NCBI RefSeq assembly: GCF_014192215.1
Contig: NZ_JACHXP010000010.1
Coordinates: 62,001-126,000, forward strand
Source of the DNA: Halomonas cerina
GTDB lineage: Bacteria > Pseudomonadota > Gammaproteobacteria > Pseudomonadales > Halomonadaceae
Length of the DNA: 64,000 nucleotides
Direction: 5' to 3'
The notes beneath the pieces were generated by a model, which was not told the DNA's origin, ran no database searches, and saw only the letters and a program-made list of their open reading frames with translations. Positions 56,095 through 64,000 of the stretch are shown here, one piece after another (position 1 is the stretch's first letter; each line of letters opens with the position of its first letter). Position numbers and translations under genes: made by a program.

Positions 56095-57912
56095 CTAGTC
56101 GTTCACCTTGAGCACGGCGAGAAAGGCGTCCTGGGGAATCTCCACCCGCCCGACCTGCTTCATGCGTTTCTTGCCTGCCTTCTGTTTCTCGAGCAGCTTC
56201 TTCTTGCGAGTGATGTCGCCGCCATAGCACTTGGCGGTGACGTTCTTGCGCAACGCCTTGACGGTGGAACGCGCCACCACCTGGCCACCGATGGCGGCCT
56301 GGATGGCGACATCGAACATCTGCCGCGGGATCAGCTCCTTCATCTTCTCGACCAGCACCCGCCCGCGGGCGTGGGCATGGTCGCGATGGATGATCACTGC
56401 CAGGGCATCCACCCGGTCGCCGTTAATCAGCACGTCCAAACGCACCAGCCGGGCGGCCTCGAAGCGCTCGAAGTTATACTCCAGCGAGGCGTACCCCTTG
56501 GAGATCGACTTGAGCCGGTCGAAGAAGTCCATTACCACTTCGGACATGGGCAGCTCATAGGTGAGCTGGATCTGGCTGCCCAGGAATTGCATGTCGAGCT
56601 GGGTGCCACGACGGCTCTCGCACTCGGTGATGACGTTGCCGACGAACTCCTGGGGCACCAGGATGCTGGCCCGCACGATGGGCTCGCGCATCTCGTCCAC
56701 GTCGGCCATGTCCGGCAGCTTGGAGGGATTGGCCACATAGCGTGTCTCGCCGTTGTTCATGGCCAGCTCGTAGATCACCGTCGGCGCGGTGGTCAGCAGG
56801 TCCAGGTCATACTCGCGCTCGAGACGCTCCTGGATGATCTCCATGTGCAGGGTACCGAGGAAGCCGACCCGGAACCCGAAGCCCAAGGCGTCGGAGTTCT
56901 CCGGCTCATATTCCAGCGACGCATCGTTGAGCGCCAGCTTCTCGAGGGCATCCCGGAAGTCCTCGTAGTCGTCGGCACTGACCGGGAACATGCCGGCATA
57001 GACCTGCGGCTTGACCTTCTGGAAACCGGGCAGGCGCGGCACATCGGGTGTCTTGGCATGGGTGATGGTATCCCCCACCGGCGCGCCGTGGATGTCCTTG
57101 ATGCCGGCCACCACGAAGCCCACCTCACCGGCCCGCAGGATGTCGGTCTCGCGACGCAGCGGCGTGAAGATGCCCACCTCGTTGGCCTGCCAGTCGCGTC
57201 CGGTGGACTTGATGCGGATCTTCTCGCCCTTTTTCAGGGTACCGTCGAAGATCCGCACCAGCGACACTACGCCCAGGTAGTTATCGAACCAGGAGTCGAT
57301 GATCAACGCCTGCAGCGGCGCCTCTGGATCGCCCTTGGGCGGTGGAATATCACGCACCAAACGCTCGAGCAGCGCGTCGATGCCCATGCCGCTCTTGGCC
57401 GACACCTGGCAGGCGTCGGTGGCATCCAGGCCGATGATCTCCTCGATCTCGTGACTCACCTTGTCGGGATCGGCCTGAGGCAGGTCCATCTTGTTGAGCA
57501 CCGGCAATACCTCGAGCCCCTGCTCGATGGCCGTGTAGCAGTTGGCCACCGACTGGGCCTCGACGCCCTGGCCGGCATCCACCACCAGCAGCGCCCCCTC
57601 GCAGGCGTAGAGCGAGCGGGAGACCTCGTAGGAAAAATCGACGTGGCCCGGGGTATCGATGAAGTTCAGCTGATAGGTGTTGCCATCCTCCGCATGGTAG
57701 TCCAGCGTCACCGACTGGGCCTTGATGGTGATGCCGCGCTCACGCTCCAGGTCCATGGAGTCGAGGACCTGTTCCTTGAGTTCGCGCTCGGTGAGGCCGC
57801 CACAGGTCTGGATCAGGCGGTCGGCCAGGGTCGACTTACCGTGATCGATGTGGGCAATGATAGAAAAATTGCGTATTCCGCTGATTTCTTTGCGATTTTC
57901 TTTACTACTCAT
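56095..57912 (-). CDS. lepA: Elongation factor 4 (LepA)
   Basis: 605 residues, a translational GTPase with [17 protein letters not shown] and NKMD motifs and the LepA-specific C-terminal domain (about 490-600). It helps stalled or mis-translocated ribosomes and initiation. The start at 57912 gives normal length; the ribosome site is weak. It is the first gene of the lepA-lepB-rnc-era-recO-pdxJ-acpS run. Confidence 0.96.
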   Translation of the reverse strand: MSSKENRKEISGIRNFSIIAHIDHGKSTLADRLIQTCGGLTERELKEQVLDSMDLERERGITIKAQSVTLDYHAEDGNTYQLNFIDTPGHVDFSYEVSRSLYACEGALLVVDAGQGVEAQSVANCYTAIEQGLEVLPVLNKMDLPQADPDKVSHEIEEIIGLDATDACQVSAKSGMGIDALLERLVRDIPPPKGDPEAPLQALIIDSWFDNYLGVVSLVRIFDGTLKKGEKIRIKSTGRDWQANEVGIFTPLRRETDILRAGEVGFVVAGIKDIHGAPVGDTITHAKTPDVPRLPGFQKVKPQVYAGMFPVSADDYEDFRDALEKLALNDASLEYEPENSDALGFGFRVGFLGTLHMEIIQERLEREYDLDLLTTAPTVIYELAMNNGETRYVANPSKLPDMADVDEMREPIVRASILVPQEFVGNVITECESRRGTQLDMQFLGSQIQLTYELPMSEVVMDFFDRLKSISKGYASLEYNFERFEAARLVRLDVLINGDRVDALAVIIHRDHAHARGRVLVEKMKELIPRQMFDVAIQAAIGGQVVARSTVKALRKNVTAKCYGGDITRKKKLLEKQKAGKKRMKQVGRVEIPQDAFLAVLKVND

Positions 57913-58024
57913 GCAATGGAATCCGGTTCGAGACCGCGCCCTGAAGGACATGCCGTCGATGGCCAGGGGTCGGCGCGTCGTGTGAGATGGCGGCATTGTA
58001 GCGAGATGCGCCGGTCAGATACAG

Positions 58025-58052
58025 CGACCCGACGGCCGGGGCCGTCGGGTCG
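58025..58052 (-). terminator. Strong hairpin between mucD and lepA
   Basis: A perfect 12-bp stem, CGACCCGACGGC/GCCGTCGGGTCG, with a 4-nt loop, 30 bp after the mucD stop. It lacks a clean T-run on the minus strand, so it may need Rho or act as a partial terminator separating the envelope-stress genes from the lepA run. Confidence 0.6.
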
Positions 58053-58081
58053 CGGGTCTGGCGGCAAGAAAATGACGCCAC

Positions 58082-59491
58082 TCAGTCGTCGGAGAGCCGC
58101 ATCGCCACAAACAGGGACCGACCCTCGCGATAGAGCCGCACCGGCACGGCCCGATCTTCCGGCAGGGTGCCGACCAGCTCGGTTAGCTGCTCGGGGCTTT
58201 CCACCGCACGATGGTCGATGCTGACCAGTACATCACCGGCGCGGATGCCTGCCGCGGCCGCCGCCCCATTGGGGTCGATCTGGACCACCCGCACCCCGGC
58301 CTCGATCCCCAGTTGCCGACGCTCGCCCTCCTGCAGGGGCTGCACCGCGATGCCCAGTCGAGTCGGGTTTTCGTCCTGGTCGCTGTCCCGGCCCGGTGCC
58401 TCGGGCCAGTCTCCCAGCGTGACGGAGAGTTCGCGACGCTCGCCATCCCGCAGCAGGGTCAGCTCCACCTCATTGCCAGGCGCCACCTGGCCGATCAGCC
58501 GCGGCAGCGTGCTGGACTGCGCCACTTCACGGCCATTGACCTCGAGGATGATATCCCCGGCTTCCAGACCGCCTTGGGCCGCTGGCCCGTCGGGATCCAG
58601 ATCGGCGATCAGGGCCCCCTTGGGGCTGTCCATGCCGAAGGATTCGGCCAGGTCACGGGAGACCGGCTGGATCATCACGCCCAGCCACCCGCGACTGACG
58701 CTGCCCTCGTTGCGCAGTTGATCGGCCACGTCCATGGCCACATTGATCGGGATCGCGAAGGAGAGTCCCATGTAGCCGCCGCTGCGGGTCAGGATCTGGG
58801 AGTTGACACCGATCACCTCGCCCTCGAGGTTGAACAGGGGGCCGCCGGAATTGCCCGGATTGATGGCCACATCGGTCTGGATGAACGGCACATAGGCGTC
58901 CCGCGGCAGGGTGCGATCGATGGCGCTGATGATGCCGGCGGTCACCGAGTAATCGAAGCCGAAGGGCGAGCCGATGGCGGCCACCCACTGTCCCACCTTG
59001 AGCCCGTCGGAGTCACCGAGAGCCAGGGTAGGCAGGTTGACGGCATCGACCTTGAGCACGGCGACATCGGTCTTGGCATCGACCCCCACCAGCTCGGCCT
59101 GGAGCTCACGGCGGTCATTGAGCCGCACCACGATCTCGTCGGCCCCATCGACCACATGGGCATTGGTCATGATGTAGCCGTCCTCGTCGATGACGAAGCC
59201 GGACCCTAGTGACTGGCGTTCCTCGCTGCGTCCCGGACCACTCCCCGGCGGTATGGGGAAACGATCGCCGAAGAAATGACGGAAGATCTCGGGGACCTCC
59301 TGCCCACCGAAGTTGTGGAAGGGCGAGCGACCTTCCACCAGGCGAGTGGTGGAGATATTCACGACGCCCGGCGCCGCCTCTTCGACCAGTTCGGTGAAAT
59401 CGGGCAGCTCGCGGGCCATGGCGGCCTGGCTGATCACCAGGGTCATGGCCAGCAGCATCCACAAGCCAAGATATCGCGTCATGCGCTTCAT
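58082..59491 (-). CDS. mucD: Periplasmic serine protease MucD (DegP/HtrA family)
   Basis: 469 residues. A signal peptide (LGLWMLLAMTLVISQAAMA) leads to a trypsin-like domain with catalytic His in TNAHVVDGAD, Asp in KTDVAVLKV and Ser in NPGNSGGPL, then two PDZ domains (about 270-360 and 380-465). It degrades misfolded periplasmic proteins and restrains AlgU signalling. GCAGGAGAC before ATG 59491 decides the start. Confidence 0.95.
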   Translation of the reverse strand: MKRMTRYLGLWMLLAMTLVISQAAMARELPDFTELVEEAAPGVVNISTTRLVEGRSPFHNFGGQEVPEIFRHFFGDRFPIPPGSGPGRSEERQSLGSGFVIDEDGYIMTNAHVVDGADEIVVRLNDRRELQAELVGVDAKTDVAVLKVDAVNLPTLALGDSDGLKVGQWVAAIGSPFGFDYSVTAGIISAIDRTLPRDAYVPFIQTDVAINPGNSGGPLFNLEGEVIGVNSQILTRSGGYMGLSFAIPINVAMDVADQLRNEGSVSRGWLGVMIQPVSRDLAESFGMDSPKGALIADLDPDGPAAQGGLEAGDIILEVNGREVAQSSTLPRLIGQVAPGNEVELTLLRDGERRELSVTLGDWPEAPGRDSDQDENPTRLGIAVQPLQEGERRQLGIEAGVRVVQIDPNGAAAAAGIRAGDVLVSIDHRAVESPEQLTELVGTLPEDRAVPVRLYREGRSLFVAMRLSDD

Positions 59492-59589
59492 GAAGTCTCC
59501 TGCGAACAAGCATGTAGTTGGGTTGGCACCTTCTCTTACCACGCACGAATCAAAAGGTTCAGGCGCTACCGTCATCCAGCGCCACTCGC

Positions 59590-60612
59590 TCAGAAGTCAT
59601 CACCCTGACTGGCCGACGCGGGGGGTGCATTCGCCGACGAGGATGCCTGCCCCTGCCATACCACACTATCGGCGACACGCAGCAGCACCCTGGGCGGCAG
59701 CTCGCCCATCACCACGACCTGCATGGGCTGCCCCCCGAGCTCCCGGTGGCGGACGGCGGCATGCGAGACGCCCAGCCGGTGCATGCCGGGAATCAGCAGG
59801 TCCTGATCCTCCAGGGGCTCGATGAACAGGCTAAGCGTAGAGAGCCCATCGCTGTACACACGGTGGCCGACGTTGCGATGACGCGCACTGCGGGTCTCCA
59901 CCGGCTGACCGATGAAGCCTTCCGGTAACCAGCCGGGCGACCAGGGGCCATCGGGCGGTGGCCGCCCTCGATCCAGGTTGACTTCGCCATCGTGCAGGCG
60001 TGGTGTACCCAGTTCCGTGATCTGAAAGGTCTCGACCACCCGGCCCTGCTCGTCGATGAGCATCTGTTTCAGCGGCAGGGCAGTGGCGGTGTCGAGCCAG
60101 AAGCGATGGCCGTAGCGGAGCCCGTCGAGCGGCTCGATATCGAGACGCAGGGCATGGCGATTGGCGATGCGCTCCTCGCCTACTCGTTGCAGCCGGTAGA
60201 GCCCTTCGAGGTGATCGACGATACCCTCCGGCGAGGCCGGCATGGCCTGGCCGGAGGGCGACCAGCCCATGCGCCCGACCCGCCCGCGCCGCTCGAAGAC
60301 CACCGCCGGCCCGTCCAGGAAGCGGGCCACTTCACGCTCGACCCCCTGGTGAATGTCATGGGAAAGCGCCAGGCTTCTGACGCCATCGGCACCGATGCGC
60401 ACGGCACGTGCCTGGTAGATATAGCAGTGGCTGGCCCACAGGCTGCGCTGGAACCATTCATCGGCGCTGGAGGGCGTCCCCTGGTCGGCCAGGGTGCGAC
60501 AGTCGAACTGCTCGGGAGCCGCCTGGAGTCGGGACGGCAGCAGAGCCGCCATCACCAACCAGGTGCCGACCAGCGAGGCCGCGAGACCGCGGCCCGCTCC
60601 CCCCCGACGCAT
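59590..60612 (-). CDS. mucB: Sigma-E regulator MucB/RseB
   Basis: 340 residues, periplasmic after a signal peptide (LAASLVGTWLVMAALLPSRLQA). It has the lipid-sensing N-terminal domain (HCYIYQARAVRIGADG region) and a C-terminal domain binding MucA. It shields MucA from protease. Its ATG overlaps the mucA stop as TGATG. Confidence 0.9.
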   Translation of the reverse strand: MRRGGAGRGLAASLVGTWLVMAALLPSRLQAAPEQFDCRTLADQGTPSSADEWFQRSLWASHCYIYQARAVRIGADGVRSLALSHDIHQGVEREVARFLDGPAVVFERRGRVGRMGWSPSGQAMPASPEGIVDHLEGLYRLQRVGEERIANRHALRLDIEPLDGLRYGHRFWLDTATALPLKQMLIDEQGRVVETFQITELGTPRLHDGEVNLDRGRPPPDGPWSPGWLPEGFIGQPVETRSARHRNVGHRVYSDGLSTLSLFIEPLEDQDLLIPGMHRLGVSHAAVRHRELGGQPMQVVVMGELPPRVLLRVADSVVWQGQASSSANAPPASASQGDDF

Positions 60613-61313
60613 CAGGGCTGCCCCAGCGTCTCGTTGCCGGAGGCACGCAGCAGCGGCATCCAGACGTCGCCACCGGCATAGGCTGCTCCCTCGGCATGAC
60701 GATCGAGGTAGGACTGCAGCAGCAGGGCCTGCTGCTGGTCACTGCGCAGCGACTGGCGCGGCATGGGAGCCGAAAAAAGCGGAGAGGACTCGGCGCCCAC
60801 GGTCATCAGTCCCCGGCCACCGGCGCTGCCCTGGAACATCGGCAGGTCCGTGAGCGACGGTGCCCGGACACTAGCCGGGCTAGCATCGACCTGGCTCGCA
60901 CCGGCGATGTCCCCACCCGTGGAGCCAGTGGATACAGGCGCGGCCAACTGGGCACCATCGGCCTCCGGCTGACCGCTCTGGTAGAACTGGACGCCGGTGA
61001 TCACCATCAGCGAGACGGCGGCCGCGATGCCGGCACTGCGGGCGAAGGGCAGGGAACGGCGGGCGACATCGGACGCCGGCGAGGCCGCCGGTGTCGGCTC
61101 GTCCTGGAGCCGGGCCAGGATACCGGCCGATAGGTCGGTGGTGACATCGACCTCGGTATCGCGATGCATCAGGCTTCTCATCAGGTGGTAACGGCGCCAG
61201 GCATCGGCAGCATCGGGCTTGTTCTCCAAGGCCTTGAGGGCCCGCCTCAGCTCGAGTTCATCGCCCTCGTTGTCCATTAGCGCAGAAAGCGATTCCCGTG
61301 CGTTCTGACTCAT
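60612..61313 (-). CDS. mucA: Anti-sigma factor MucA/RseA
   Basis: 233 residues. The N-terminal cytoplasmic domain (ESLSALMDNEGDELELRRAL to WRRYHLMRSLM) binds AlgU, a single membrane helix lies near 97-110 (AGIAAAVSLMVITGVQF), and the periplasmic part binds MucB. GAGAGGG precedes the ATG. The gap to algU is about 190 bp, longer than usual, and is filled exactly by a 65-residue frame. Confidence 0.92.
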   Translation of the reverse strand: MSQNARESLSALMDNEGDELELRRALKALENKPDAADAWRRYHLMRSLMHRDTEVDVTTDLSAGILARLQDEPTPAASPASDVARRSLPFARSAGIAAAVSLMVITGVQFYQSGQPEADGAQLAAPVSTGSTGGDIAGASQVDASPASVRAPSLTDLPMFQGSAGGRGLMTVGAESSPLFSAPMPRQSLRSDQQQALLLQSYLDRHAEGAAYAGGDVWMPLLRASGNETLGQP

Positions 61314-61507
61314 TCTTGCACCCTCTCACTCGACAGGGCGATCGGGCCCTGCGTTCTCTGGAAAGCCTGATTGTTCCGGCCACGAGGCAGCGTGCCTCGG
61401 CCGCCCAAAGCGATCTCGCCTACCGGCAGCGAGTCGGTCACCGCATATGACGCCTCGGATGCCAGACAGTTCAGCAAATCGACAAAAACAGCGGAAGTGT
61501 GCCTCAC
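61310..61507 (-). CDS. Possible 65-residue gene between algU and mucA
   Basis: A GTG-started frame that overlaps the algU stop by 4 bp (GTGA) and the mucA start by 4 bp (ATGA). This double overlap would couple translation of algU, this frame and mucA. The product would be small and soluble with no recognised motif. Its codon use has fewer GC-ending codons than its neighbours, and no separate ribosome site is clear, so it may be chance. Confidence 0.3.
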   Translation of the reverse strand: MRHTSAVFVDLLNCLASEASYAVTDSLPVGEIALGGRGTLPRGRNNQAFQRTQGPIALSSERVQE

Positions 61508-62109
61508 TCCGACACGGTCTCCTGGTTGCGCGAGGTGGTCACCAGCGGCCGGATATGCTGGTCCACGGCCTCACGGGCGCGGAAGATCCGCGAACGCACG
61601 GTGCCGACGGGACACTCCATGATGTTGGCAATGTCCTCGTAGGAGAGGCCATCGAGCTCGCGCAGGGTGATCGCCGTGCGCAGGTCATCGGGCAGCGCCT
61701 CGATGGCTTCGAAGACCGCGGCCTCGAGCTGGTCGCGGGCGATGGCCGCCTCTGGGGTCTCGATATCGGCCAGGCGCCCGCTATGATCGACGATTTCGGC
61801 ATCCACGATATCGAGATCGCTGCCCGGGGGGCGCCGCCCCTTGGACACCAAATGGTTCTTGGCGGTGTTGATGGCGATCCGGTACATCCAGGTATAGAAG
61901 GCGCTCTCCGACCGAAACTTGCCCAGCGCTCGGTAGGCCTTGATGAAGGCCTCCTGGGCCACATCCTGCACTTCGGCATGGTCATGGATGTAGCGACCGA
62001 TGAGGCCGATGATCTTGTGCTGGTACTTCTTGACCAACAGGTCGAAGGCGCGGGTATCGCCCTTCTGGGCGCGCTCGACGAGTTGCTGATCGGTTTCCCG
62101 GGTACCCAT
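61504..62109 (-). CDS. algU: RNA polymerase sigma factor AlgU (RpoE, ECF)
   Basis: 201 residues with sigma region 2 (DVAQEAFIKAYRALGKF and FYTWMYRIAINTAKNHL) and region 4 (LREL to IMECPVGTVRSRIFRARE). It controls the envelope stress response and exopolysaccharide genes, and is held by MucA/MucB. GGGAGGG precedes the ATG. The order algU-mucA-mucB-mucD is the pseudomonad-type cluster without mucC. Confidence 0.96.
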   Translation of the reverse strand: MGTRETDQQLVERAQKGDTRAFDLLVKKYQHKIIGLIGRYIHDHAEVQDVAQEAFIKAYRALGKFRSESAFYTWMYRIAINTAKNHLVSKGRRPPGSDLDIVDAEIVDHSGRLADIETPEAAIARDQLEAAVFEAIEALPDDLRTAITLRELDGLSYEDIANIMECPVGTVRSRIFRAREAVDQHIRPLVTTSRNQETVSE

Positions 62110-62430
62110 TCAGGCCCTCCCGGCGTGGGGAGGAAGAAAGGGGTCGCCACCGAACGGTCGCGAGAAGGCGTGCATCGCTAGCATAGTGTCAACCTGGAGC
62201 CCTGGGGGCAGCTGAAGGATCGAACGCCGCACATGGCGCAAAGTCTACGTGTTCCTGAAAGGCATAAGTGTTCCTGTTTCTCGATTGCCCATCAAGCGCC
62301 CTGCCCCCTATAACGGAGCAAGCGCAGCGCCATGGGTGCAGGTTCCCGGCAAGATTGAATTTGCCGGGCCTCCGCGCGATAGTAGGGGCCATCATACGCA
62401 CGCCGCGCAGACACGACACAGGTAGCATGC
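62110..62430. other. Divergent promoter region of algU and aroG
   Basis: No gene is seen in this 321-bp gap. It carries two direct copies of GTGTTCCTG (62249-62257 and 62268-62276), which read CAGGAACAC towards algU; the GGAAC core resembles the -35 of sigma-E promoters, but no good -10 was found at correct spacing. Confidence 0.5.
62355..62383 (+). promoter_or_regulatory. Likely sigma-70 promoter of aroG
   Basis: TTGAAT (62355-62360) and GATAGT (62378-62383) with a 17-bp spacer, 47 bp before the start codon. Confidence 0.5.
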
Positions 62431-63510
62431 ATGTCCGAACAACAGGTCAACAACCTTAACGTTCTCGCCCAGGACGTTCTGATCACCCCCGAGGCACTCA
62501 AGCAGGAGATTCCGCTCACCGAGGCCGCCGAACGCACCGTCATCGAGGGACGCGAGACTATCCAGGCGATCCTCGACGGCGATGATCCCCGCCTGCTGAT
62601 GGTCGTGGGCCCCTGCTCCATCCACGACGTCGACGCAGCCCTGGACTATGCACGCCGCTTGCGTCAGCTGGCCGACGAGGTGAAGGATAGCCTCTACATC
62701 GTGATGCGGGTTTATTTCGAGAAGCCGCGGACCACGGTGGGCTGGAAGGGGCTGATCAACGACCCTCACCTCAATGGCTCCTTCGAGATCGAGGAAGGCC
62801 TGCATATCGGCCGTCGCCTGCTCGTGGAACTGGCCGATATGGGCCTGCCGCTGGCCACCGAGGCGCTCGACCCCATCTCGCCCCAGTACCTGCAGGACTG
62901 CATCAGCTGGTCGGCGATCGGCGCGCGCACCACCGAGTCCCAGACTCACCGCGAGATGGCGTCCGGCCTTTCCGGCCCCGTCGGCTTCAAGAACGGGACC
63001 GACGGCAGCCTGGATGTCGCCGTCAACGCCCTGCAGTCGGTCGCGCACCCGCACAACTTCCTGGGCATCGACCAGGCCGGCCAGGTGGCCATCATCCGCA
63101 CCCGCGGCAACGCCTACGGCCATGTGGTGCTGCGCGGCGGCAACGGCAAGCCCAACTATGACAGCGTCAGCGTGGCCCTGGCCGAGCAGGAGCTGAGCCG
63201 TGCGGGCATCCAGCCCAATATCATGATCGACTGCTCCCATGCCAACTCCAACAAGGACCCGTCTCTGCAGACCCTGGTGCTGGAGAACGTGACCAACCAG
63301 ATCCTCGAGGGCAACCACTCGATCATCGGCCTGATGGTCGAGTCGAACATCGGCTGGGGGAACCAGAAGATCCCCGACGACATCAGCCAGCTCCAGTACG
63401 GCGTCTCCATCACCGATGCCTGCATCGACTGGGAGACCACCGTCGCGTCCTTCCACCGAATGAACGACAAGCTGGCGCCGGTGCTGGCCAAGCGTCGCCA
63501 GGCGGCCTGA
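62431..63510 (+). CDS. 3-deoxy-7-phosphoheptulonate synthase (DAHP synthase, class I)
   Basis: 359 residues of the AroF/AroG/AroH type. Conserved active-site stretches include VVGPCSIHDVDAALDYA, RVYFEKPRTTVGWKG, GARTTESQTHRE, GFKNGTDGSLDVA, and the metal-binding DCSHANSNKDP. It joins PEP and erythrose 4-phosphate to start aromatic synthesis. The feedback specificity (Phe, Tyr or Trp) cannot be decided here. It is divergent from algU. Confidence 0.95.
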   Translation: MSEQQVNNLNVLAQDVLITPEALKQEIPLTEAAERTVIEGRETIQAILDGDDPRLLMVVGPCSIHDVDAALDYARRLRQLADEVKDSLYIVMRVYFEKPRTTVGWKGLINDPHLNGSFEIEEGLHIGRRLLVELADMGLPLATEALDPISPQYLQDCISWSAIGARTTESQTHREMASGLSGPVGFKNGTDGSLDVAVNALQSVAHPHNFLGIDQAGQVAIIRTRGNAYGHVVLRGGNGKPNYDSVSVALAEQELSRAGIQPNIMIDCSHANSNKDPSLQTLVLENVTNQILEGNHSIIGLMVESNIGWGNQKIPDDISQLQYGVSITDACIDWETTVASFHRMNDKLAPVLAKRRQAA

Positions 63511-63542
63511 GCACCCTGCCCCTCTCGAGGCACCACCGACAC

Positions 63543-63564
63543 GGGCCCGCCATTCGGCGGGCCC
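63543..63564. terminator. Terminator-like hairpin between aroG and the helicase gene
   Basis: GGGCCCGCC/GGCGGGCCC, a perfect 9-bp stem with a 4-nt loop, lying between convergent gene ends. The T-run is short (GGTTT), so it may act in both directions with modest strength. Confidence 0.6.
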
Positions 63565-63602
63565 ATGGTTTACCACCGTGCATGGCCCGGCAGACAGGGG
63601 CG

Positions 63603-64000
63603 TCAACCGCCCTGCACCACCCCATCGATCTCACGCACGAAGGGGGGCAAGGCATCGAGCAGCGCCCGGCCGTAGCGGCGAGTCAGCACCCGCCGATCGA
63701 GCAGGGTGATGCGACCCTGGTCAGCCTCCTTGCGGATCAGCCGCCCGCAGGCCTGCACCAGCTTGATGGAGGCGTCCGGGACGCTGATGCGCATGAAGGG
63801 GTTGCCGCCCTGGCTCTCGATCCATTCGGCCAAGGTGGCGCCCACCGGGTCGTCGGGCACGGCGAAGGGCAGCCGGGTGATCACCACGTGAGTCAGGTAG
63901 TCGCCGGGCAGGTCGATGCCCTCGGCGAAGCTCGCCAGGCCGAAGAGGATGCTGCCCTGCCCCTGGTCGACCCGGGCCCGGTGGCGCTCCACCAGTTCGC
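63603..64000 (-). CDS. DinG-type ATP-dependent DNA helicase, C-terminal part
   Basis: The gene enters from the right edge, so only about 130 C-terminal residues are visible. FGLASFAEGIDLPGDYLTHVVITRLPF and VQACGRLIRKEADQGRITLLDRR (helicase motifs V and VI of the XPD/DinG superfamily 2) are clear. The enzyme unwinds DNA with an Fe-S domain that lies outside the window. Converges on aroG. Confidence 0.88.
   Translation of the reverse strand, partial: ELVERHRARVDQGQGSILFGLASFAEGIDLPGDYLTHVVITRLPFAVPDDPVGATLAEWIESQGGNPFMRISVPDASIKLVQACGRLIRKEADQGRITLLDRRVLTRRYGRALLDALPPFVREIDGVVQGG

Noticed and set aside
55324-58224. 966-residue open frame on the plus strand opposite lepB and lepA
   Set aside because: It is the antisense shadow of two conserved genes in high-GC DNA; its sequence is rich in His, Gln and Leu without any domain.
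62189-62459. Small frames between algU and aroG
   Set aside because: Overlapping, low-complexity frames on both strands without ribosome sites; the gap is best read as a divergent promoter region.

Overview
The window is a high-GC, gene-dense chromosomal segment of a gammaproteobacterium, most probably a halophile of the Halomonadaceae (Halomonas or a close relative). This rests on the gene families and gene order: a Trk K+ uptake operon, the algU-mucA-mucB-mucD / lepA-lepB-rnc-era-recO-pdxJ-acpS block, the cysM-rlmD-relA-mazG block next to a BarA/GacS-type kinase, and an Aquifex-type aconitase. No rRNA, tRNA, CRISPR array, prophage or plasmid origin was seen. All taxonomic and family statements come from reading the sequence, not from searches.

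Layout. 1-4.2 kb: end of a diguanylate cyclase, thioredoxin 2, an ABCB-type exporter, a cupin and a metallophosphoesterase. 4.3-6.7 kb: aconitase and a small DsrE-like Cys protein. 6.75-14.3 kb: a K+ uptake operon on the minus strand in the order trkH, KdpD-like kinase, KdpE-like regulator, trkA. An IscB (OMEGA) element with its predicted omega-RNA sits between kdpE and trkA, apparently between the Shine-Dalgarno sequence and the start codon of trkA. Two 25-bp direct repeats resembling KdpE operators lie upstream of trkH. 14.4-24.3 kb: accessory and metabolic genes: an AT-rich acyltransferase, a beta-hydroxyacid dehydrogenase, DUF72, a MoxR/VWA pair, an EEP-family hydrolase, a SatD/DUF3307 pair and an ATP-grasp enzyme. 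24.4-36.7 kb: proS, a lytic transglycosylase, an unlisted 38-aa membrane protein with its own terminator, SlyD-like FKBP, RfaH, an AmpG-like permease, a SEC-C protein, an ABC1 kinase, topB, panE and a small beta-barrel protein.

36.9-40.5 kb is a copper module: periplasmic cupredoxin, a CueR-type promoter, a P1B ATPase and a DUF411 protein. 40.6-48.7 kb is one tightly packed minus-strand run: cysM-rlmD-relA-mazG-ppc. 48.8-51.5 kb is a BarA/GacS-type hybrid kinase convergent with acpS. 51.5-62.1 kb is the minus-strand envelope-stress and translation block from algU to acpS. The window closes with aroG and the C-terminal end of a DinG-type helicase.

Main points for a second look: the IscB insertion that splits the translation signals of trkA; the Trk operon that carries its own Kdp-like two-component system and putative operators; SatD read as a class III cyclase-like fold plus HTH next to a membrane partner; a 65-aa frame that fits exactly between algU and mucA with 4-bp overlaps at both ends; and a 7-bp tandem repeat ahead of pdxJ.
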